Origin: Begonia masoniana
Taxonomy: Eukaryota; Streptophyta; Magnoliopsida; Cucurbitales; Begoniaceae
DNA length: 64,000 nucleotides
Assembly: GCA_022432975.1 (NCBI GenBank)
Contig: CM039505.1
Span: 47,040,544 to 47,104,543 of the forward strand
Direction of reading: 5' to 3'
Below, piece by piece: positions 57,083-64,000 of this stretch; the first letter of the stretch is position 1; each line of letters begins with the position of its first letter. Under the pieces are notes generated by a model. It searched no databases. It was not told the DNA's origin and saw only the letters and a program-made list of their open reading frames with translations. The translations under genes and the position numbers were made by a program.

Positions 57083-58309
57083 AAGTTCATACGTATAGGT
57101 TGGCCCTTAAGGCCCTACATCACGGAGGTACTAGGTTTTTATGTTGTCGGATTGTCGTTGGGTAATTAGGTTGTAGATTATGTCTCAAGTTAAGTGTAAT
57201 GCTTTGTGTATGGTTTGGTGACCTGTTGTTCGTTTATGCTTGACTTGTCCTTTACTATGTTAAGTTTACGCACTTTATATGTTCATACATACACGTTTTC
57301 TGAAAAGTCATTAAAATATTTTATGCACGTGATTTGAAGTTAAGAAAGATAAAATATGAATGTAAAGTACGGTTAAGTGTGGGACGGAGGCGGCATATGT
57401 TATTGTCCTTCTCTAGAATAATGTAAAACCGTCCTCGCCAAGGACAATATGTCTTTTATCCCTCCCTGGGACCCGACAAAACTACTAACCCATGTCATGT
57501 CATGTTATGTCAAGTATATATGTGCGTCAGTTCCTCTATAAGCCCCACTTATACCAACATGTGCACTTGAATGCAAAGTAAAGTAATGTTCATGTATTTC
57601 AAACGTTCATGCATAACACGTGCATCACTCACATTTTTATGATCTTACTGAGCTCTAGTCTCATAGTTGAACTCCATGATGTAGGTACGGATCCTCCGGA
57701 TGAGATCTTGAGCCTCAGGTTGACGAATAGGTGATGTTGGCGAGACAAGCTCGTGGGGTTGGTTGCGGTAGTCAGGCGCATTTTTGACCAGTGGGTGATG
57801 TTTGTTACATTTGTGTATAGCTTTGGGATATAGGTGATGTATAGGTTTGTGTGAATGTTTTCAAAACTTGTGTCTTGATTTTTAGCCTTTTTGAAAACGT
57901 ACTGAACTGTTTGGGATCTCAGGTCATGCATGGATTCGTTCGGTTTTTGAATTGATCCATGCAGCTTGATTTCTTGGATTTCTTGGATTTCCGCCATGTT
58001 TTCTAACCCGTTTAAAATTCCATTTTGAATCGTGTCTTTGGGGGTTTAAAGCTTTTTTGTCTAAAGAGGTTGGGAAGAAGTTAGTAGTAATGTTGTAAGG
58101 TTATTAGGTCATGAAGATGCGAGAGAAGAAAATAAGCAGGAGGAAGAAGTAGATCGTCAGACAGTGAGGTAGCCGATCGATCGATCGGGTAGCCGCTCGA
58201 TCGGCGGAGTATTGAGTTAAAGAGTGTTGACATCGACCGAATTGCGTGGAAGTCGACTCTACACGGGTTGAAATATCGATCCCAGGTGTTTTACGATCAG
58301 TGAGGTGTC

Positions 58310-59020
58310 TATGTCGTCCGAAATCATGTCTTCCAATTTTATGTTTTCTGACTTTATGTCTTCTGATGTTAAGTCGTCCGATTCTAGTAGAAGTCATGTC
58401 TTTCGACTTTATATCTTCCGATGTTAAGTCATTCGCTTTTAGTAGAAATTTTAAGTTAAGTGTTATGGCAGAAGCTGCATCAACTGATTTTAAGTGTGAA
58501 TCGGTCGGGGTTGTCGACCCCAGCATATTGGAGTCCTTGTATAAATGTTAAGTGTTCTGGCAGAGACTACGTTGACCGATTTTAAGTGTGAATCGGTTGG
58601 GGTTGTTGACCCCAGCATATTGAAGTCCTTGTATAAATGTTAAGTGTTCTGGCAGAGGCCACGTCGTCCGATCTCATTACTGAGGCCATGTCGTCCGATT
58701 TAATGTCTTCTGCTTTTCTGCCTTCCGATTTTAATGTCTTCCAATTTTCTGTCTTCCGATTTTATTTCTTCCAATTTTATGCCTTCCAATTTATGTCGTC
58801 TGCTTTTAGTAGAAGCCAATGTCTTCTGATTTTATGTCTTTCGTAATTTATGTCTTCCGATTTTATTTCTTTCAATTTATTGCCTTCCGATTTATGTCGT
58901 CCGCTTTTAGTAGAAGCCAATGTCTTCCGATTTTATGTCTTTCGTAATTTATGTCTTCTGATTTTATTTCTTCCAATTTTATGCCCTCTGATTTATGTCG
59001 TCCGAGTTTTATAGAAGTTA
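58310..59020. repeat. 15-16-bp minisatellite in the gypsy-1 3' LTR
   Basis: Same loose 'tatgtcttccgatttt' repeat as at 52590-53190. An extra 'gaatcggtcggggttgtcgaccccagcatattg' segment is present twice (58497 and 58590), giving a local duplication of about 93 bp not seen in the 5' LTR. Confidence 0.85.
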
Positions 59021-59205
59021 ATTCCAGGGAAGGCAGCAATATTTCTTTTACGAACATTTCACACTATCTTCGAAGGTTTGAAAACGACTCTAGGTTTTTT
59101 TTTTAGAGTTTTAAAAAGTTGAAAATTTTCACGTCCAAAATGTGTAAGTCAAACTCAAAGGTCAAGTCAAGTCCGGTGACGGTCCCATGGATCAGGGTCA
59201 TCACA

Positions 59206-59442
59206 ATTATCTTTAACAATTTTATCTTTTTCCAATTGAGTCCTATATCATAATGTTATCATTATATATTAATACATTAAAATAATTATTTTCATGAGTA
59301 CTTCCCAAGATAATATAATTTATATATTTTCATTATATAATTCATTAAATTATATATTTAATGAGTAACTTAGAATAATATATTTAAATAATTATTCTCT
59401 TCGTCAAAATAATTATGCTTAATTCTTATTAAGCAAACTAAA
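59206..59442 (-). mobile_element. Copia LTR, right part, after gypsy-1
   Basis: Starts with the second ATTAT and continues the copia LTR left at 35860: 'ccaattgagtcctatatcataatgttatc' parallels 'cgattgagtcttatatcataattttatc' at 10992-11024. Ends near ttcttattaagcaaac (59428-59442), the family terminus. Confidence 0.65.
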
Positions 59443-61346
59443 AAGGTTGAAACAGGGTAAATAATTTCATTTCTTCTTCAAAGATTTACACTGTACAAGA
59501 GCTTTGAAATTTTTTTTCCAGGATTCTAAATTTTCTTTTTTTCTGTCCTAGCCAGCATTGTTTGGAAAAAAAAAATTTGGTCACCTCTTTAGAGCAATAG
59601 TTTGTGACAGAAAATATTTACGCAGAGGGTGAGTTTAAATACGAAAGGAGATGGACAATAGAAGATTTTTGTTTTAGAATGATTTCCTAGTCATCCCTGT
59701 CCTTCAACCCCAGGTTCTGCAGTTTTCCTTTTCTTCCTATGAAATTCTTATTTCAGTTCCATAAAACTATCTTTCCTTACTCTTTATGTCGAATGATAAT
59801 GATCTAATTTCAGTTTTAGTTCAAGAATCCCTTCAACCATTACATGTTCATATGTGTTCTGCAAGCAATAACACCCACATGCTAGTCAAACGTTTGCTCG
59901 AATATGTTACTCTTGACTATTGAGCCTACTTCTTGGTCCTAGCCGTGACAAAGATTTTGTATTCAATCTAGAAAAGATTCCAACCTTGGTGTAGCTCACA
60001 ATTCAGATCTTCAAATTGTGTTAGGTTTGGAACTGACCTCTAAAACAGTCTCTTTGACGATTGACTTAGCTTCATCTTTCCATTGCCGTCGCTAATAAGT
60101 GATTACTTCTTGGCGGAATGTTGATTACCGTTTGACCATGCTTGATTCCTAGTTTCTTTATTTTCTCAGCGTTTTGTGTTTGCACGTTGTTGTAATCAAG
60201 CTCCTGGGGTGGTTCTGAAGAAACCTAGTGGACTAGGCTTTTGGATACTTGCTTCTTAAATTATGTTCAATGACCAAAGTCTAGCCAACCCAAGGACACA
60301 TAATTGGGCCATCCTCTCTCTATTTATCTCCCTAAACTATATTGAATATCTATTATGGTTGAAAGTAAGTTCTTCCTTATTTATTACGTGATTCTTGTGA
60401 TTTTAAAAATCACAGATCATTAACTCAATGTTTATAACTATTTGGATTAGTATATGACGAGTCAAATTTATTTCAATAGTATCGCAAAGATAATAATTTC
60501 AGTGAAGACTCACCTTCAAATGATTCAAGGCAAAGATAGATGAGGGAGAATTCTTCCATCCTCTTACATATCCAAAATACGATCAACGGCGAGGTAATTA
60601 ATCTAACTAATCATCGATGTTTGAGCGAAGAAAAAAGATAAGTCCCTTGTTGCCTATTTTATAGATTTTAAGAGGACTAAAACTCAATACTTTATAATGT
60701 TAACTAATGTAAAAGTTCAACAAATCCAAGAAGAACAAATGGCCCTATGAGTTTTATAGTTGGCCTTAATTGTGAGTTTAAAACTGTATAATCTCAAATA
60801 TTCTTTGGTCATGAGATTTCTTCTTTACAAGAATCATGTACTAGACCCAAAAATTGCTCCATCTACTTTCCATCGATGCTCTTTTTACTTGGAATAGGGA
60901 ATATAACATTGGATGCATATTACATAAGAATAGTAACAAAGGGAGATCAGACCATCACGATCACTCCCATAGTCATGGTAGCAATGATATATGTTATTAT
61001 TGTCATGGGTCGACTCATACAAAGTACATTGGTAGGAAATTGCAAATTAAATGATGAAGAACTTAGTTAGCTCATATTGTTGCTACTGATACTACCTTTG
61101 AGCACTCTATTCAGATTCTCGTTAATGAATTTGTAAGTTTTTACAATACCAGGAATCATTACAGTCTTCATATACTCCACTTAGTGCTATTCTTGATTTA
61201 GGAAACCTGAATACATGTCTCACGTTCTCCTAAAAATGGGCCTTTGATTTTGTTGACATAGATAATTTATATGTTAAGTAATGCTATTATCTTTTTTAAT
61301 TATCAGTCGTACCATTGTTTTCTAAAGTTATTTTAGACGATGAGTG
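59443..61346. other. Intergenic, no firm gene
   Basis: A/T-rich single-copy-looking sequence. One 64-codon + frame at 60876-61070 encodes a hydrophobic peptide (listed separately). Nothing else supported. Confidence 0.45.
60876..61070 (+). other. Short hydrophobic ORF, family unknown
   Basis: 64 codons (MLFLLGIGNITLDAYYIRIV...) with a long hydrophobic middle (ITPIVMVAMIYVIIVMGRLI) and a charged end, TAG at 61068-61070. It could be the last exon of a membrane-protein gene, but I recognise no family and see no acceptor that decides it. Low confidence. Confidence 0.2.
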
Positions 61347-63360
61347 TGATGATCCTAATTAAGATTAACTATAATAATCACAATTAAAGTAATTAATTGA
61401 GATTAGAAGTGATATGAAACACTTTTGTATTATAAAAGTGAAAATTGTTTATTGGAGTCACATGATTGTTGTGATGATCGGATTATTCTGAAAATTTATA
61501 GAGTTACATTAGACACATAAATGAAGGGAATGACTTTGAATTAGAAGGATTTAAATGGACACAACAAAAGTTATGCAAGCTTGAAGTTGGTTGATTTGTG
61601 TTTGATTTTAAATTGTCTTATTTTGGTAAATCACTCTAAATTGAATTTTAGAGTAGAAATTGGAAGAACATTATTGAAAGAAAAATGTTACTGATACTTT
61701 GAAGTATGTGATCATATAATAAAATGAGACAACCAATAAGATTGTGTCATGTATCTCTCAAGAATTAGTGACTAGTTATGTGATTAAGGTGTAATCAAAG
61801 GGTAATTAAGGTTATTAATCACAATTAATTAAGTTAATCTTAGTAATTATTTTAATATTAATCAAGATTGATTAATTTAAGCTGTTATATGTTTAAGAGA
61901 TAATTTTTTGAAATTATTCATGAATGGAAGGGTAAAATAGTAAAGTTTCAAGGACAAAAGGGATAAAATAGTAATTTTACCCTAAGGTCTCTCTAGAAAT
62001 TGAGGGAGAATTTAGCACATTTCGTGCTAATCCAAAGCAACAAAAAGAGAGGAAGAAAGAAAAAATAAAGGAGGAAAGAGTGAGAATTGACCCTCAATTT
62101 CTTGAGAAGAGTCGATCCTCTCAGCAAGAGGAATCTTTTGATCCTAAAATCAAGACTTAAAGAGAGAAGAAACAAGAGACATCAGGAGATAACAATCTCT
62201 AATCTAACGGTTTTCCAAACCATGTTCAATATTATATGGTTTAGGTGGAAATTGGTGTATGGAAATATAGATCATATTCATGGTTAATTTTGATATCAAG
62301 GACTTGAATGGATAAGAAATGAAGTTGCTAGATTTGCTGAAAAGATGTCGTTATTATTCATGCATCATTTTACTTTTCATAAAATAAGATTTGTATGTCC
62401 ATATATAATGTATTATTAGTATAATCATGCATTCGATATATGCATAGTGAAGATATTCAAATCATGACTCATGAATTGTTTACATATGGAATGGAATTGC
62501 GAGGAATATCATTGGTAACACTCGAACCCAATAGAGATCTAACCATTGATGGATTGTGTGATGTATGTAAAGTTGAAAAAATAAAAGCGACAAATTCTTA
62601 GCCCTTCGGGTTATTGTTGTGACATGCAGATGTAATAGTAAAATAAAAGGTAGGATGTACATATGTGTGCAACTTTACACATGACGGTTATTGATAATGC
62701 ATATTAGCATTCACATCATATATTAATATGGATAATGTATATTGATATTCACGTAATATGTTAATATGATAGTAAAAAAAAGTTAAACCATTTAAAATAT
62801 GATATATGAACATGATTTGATACAGTTATCATAACATAGTATATACACTTGCATTGATTCACTTGTCATGACATAAGTTATGTGTGACAGTTGCATTGCA
62901 TACTCATTACATATAATTGAGCATAAAATGAGAAGGTAGTGGAGGTTGTTGAAGAGATATGTCATTTAGGCAATGATTACCAATATCATGTTTCTAAACA
63001 TTCGCATTATGCATTGAGTTAATGGTATATGAGTTGAGATCATGAAAAATTAGTGAGTTGAGGGATCTAGGCAATGATTTGCACATCATTATGCATTCTT
63101 ACATATAGAAGAAAATGATAAACATGACATTGGGTAAAACATAACATTAAAATCGTTCGATGAATCTAGTAAAGAGCATGAGATTAAACATCAATAAAAA
63201 ATGTGTAGATAGTCTATAAATACAAACCATGTTTGGGATTAATACGAAAAGTGCACGAAATAACTTGCATATAAATTAGACATTAATGCGAAATGTCCGT
63301 TGGATTTTAGAAACATTATGAGATTAAACATTAAAGAAATATGTCTAACGTTTTACAGGT
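61347..63360 (+). mobile_element. Possible gypsy-type LTR or remnant
   Basis: Starts near TGTGATGATCCTAATTAAG and shows leader-like purine-rich sequence (62045-62085), then AT-rich repeats of 'acatcatatattaatatggataatg' type (62700-62770). No primer site or coding domain, and the end is not defined. Tentative, from overall look only. Confidence 0.25.
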
Positions 63361-64000
63361 TCATTACAAGGAACTTTTTTTCGTAAAAGAACAAAAATTA
63401 TGAACTTGAATCAATTCAGAAAGGAACATCCAAAATCACCTACCTATGCGGTTTCATCTGTCCTTCGAATCTACCTCTTCATGTTCCGTTAAATGCAAAT
63501 CTCAAACCTTTAAACTCACAGAATATACATTCACTTCAACATCCAACATTTGATCAAATCCGCATCAAAGGACGAAGAAGGAAAAGGAAAAGGAAATGAT
63601 TTTTCTTACCAGCGACTTCTCTAATCGTCTACTCCGACCTTGAATTAAAATCACCTTGTGCCCGCTTTCTCCCTCTACAACTTTTGTGTTCTCTGGTTTT
63701 TCTCTCATAGAAAGAGAATTTTGGTTTGAGAAAATGTGTTTTGGGTATTGAAGACCCACAAAAGCATAAATCGAGAGAGAGAGTGCCTATCTCTATATTC
63801 CAAAAATTTAGATATTACTGTGACAACAAATCAGACTAGACTAAAAATTGATTAAAGTTCGAATTTCTAAGCGAAAGTAATTCCACGAATTACATATATT
63901 CTTGGAAAAATTATAGCATTCCCAACAAAACTCTTGCGAATAAGGAGAAACTATGAATATGAAATTAATGTTAAAAATCAAAACTTTGAAAATAAACTTT
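63361..64000. other. Right edge, unassigned
   Basis: Contains CT/GA-rich sequence with a minus-strand donor-like 'ttcttaccagcgacttc' (63603-63619), reminiscent of the leader side of the LTRs above, but no boundary or family could be established. Confidence 0.3.

Larger units (their letters stand above)
35861..59205 (+). mobile_element. Gypsy-1: nested Ty3/gypsy retrotransposon complex, 23.3 kb
   Basis: Begins TGTAACACCCG at 35861 and ends GGGTCATCACA at 59205, flanked by ATTAT on both sides and lying inside a copia LTR. Its own sequence: 5' LTR (35861-36325 and 51387-53375), primer site, gag remnant, integrase C-terminal remnant and 3' LTR (56701-59205). Protease, reverse transcriptase and RNase H are missing. 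The rest is younger insertions: gypsy-2 in the 5' LTR and an LTR-like block in the internal region. Termini and gag/integrase type point to the Del/Tekay-like plant gypsy group (inference). Confidence 0.88.
56701..59205 (+). mobile_element. Gypsy-1 3' LTR, lacking its first 63 bp
   Basis: Starts TGATATTAATATAATG, equal to 35924 onward in the 5' LTR, and continues without interruption to GGGTCATCACA at 59205. It contains the uninterrupted AGGTT target region used by gypsy-2 in the other LTR (cgtataggttggccc at 57093-57107), confirming that insertion. Confidence 0.9.

Overview
The window looks like a transposon-rich stretch of a eudicot plant nuclear genome. It is AT-rich, with spliced plant-type genes, tRNA-iMet-primed Ty1/copia and Ty3/gypsy retrotransposons, Mutator-like (MULE) DNA transposons and tRNA-derived SINE-like units. 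Species cannot be told from the sequence. All calls come from reading the sequence; no alignment or database search was run.

Host genes are few. (1) A two-exon DUF599 membrane-protein gene on + (6156-7251). (2) A complete three-exon group III WRKY transcription factor on - (28738-29804; 289 aa, WRKYGQK, C-X7-C-X23-H-T-C). (3) The 3' end of a plant gene with a Trp/Asp-rich tail (32519-32931), directly after a 100-N assembly gap. A 38-codon exon-like reading frame at 27062 and a 64-aa hydrophobic ORF at 60876 are weak candidates.

Left part (1-17.4 kb): a copia element entering from the left edge (dead gag, primer site, LTR to about 2351); the DUF599 gene; a decayed copia element of about 9.6-15.7 kb with recognisable gag, protease and integrase pieces, interrupted by a 1.2-kb cluster of six alternately oriented SINE-like units; and a probable solo copia LTR (15839-17408) with a 40-bp minisatellite.

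Middle (17.7-32.4 kb): a MULE of about 9 kb (17756-26758) with long inverted terminal repeats, a dead MuDR-type transposase, two tandem copies of a plant-transposon-domain gene, and a 1741-bp solo LTR in its left arm flanked by perfect TAGGG duplications. Then come the WRKY gene, a related MULE remnant starting about 350 bp upstream of the WRKY start codon, and an LTR cut by the assembly gap.

Right part (34.9-59.4 kb): a four-level nest that can be read from intact 5-bp target duplications. A copia LTR is split by gypsy-1 (35861-59205, ATTAT). Gypsy-1's 5' LTR is split by gypsy-2 (36326-51381, AGGTT, minus strand). Gypsy-2's integrase end is split by a 4.7-kb solo LTR (39871-44557, TATAA). 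A fourth LTR-like block sits between gypsy-1's gag and integrase remnants. Each of these LTR families carries its own minisatellite. In three of them a conserved CAG/GTAAGT splice-donor block lies just upstream of the array in the transcription direction. This shared 'leader - donor - private satellite' layout is the most unusual thing in the window.

The last 4.5 kb holds only AT-rich sequence and weak LTR-like segments.
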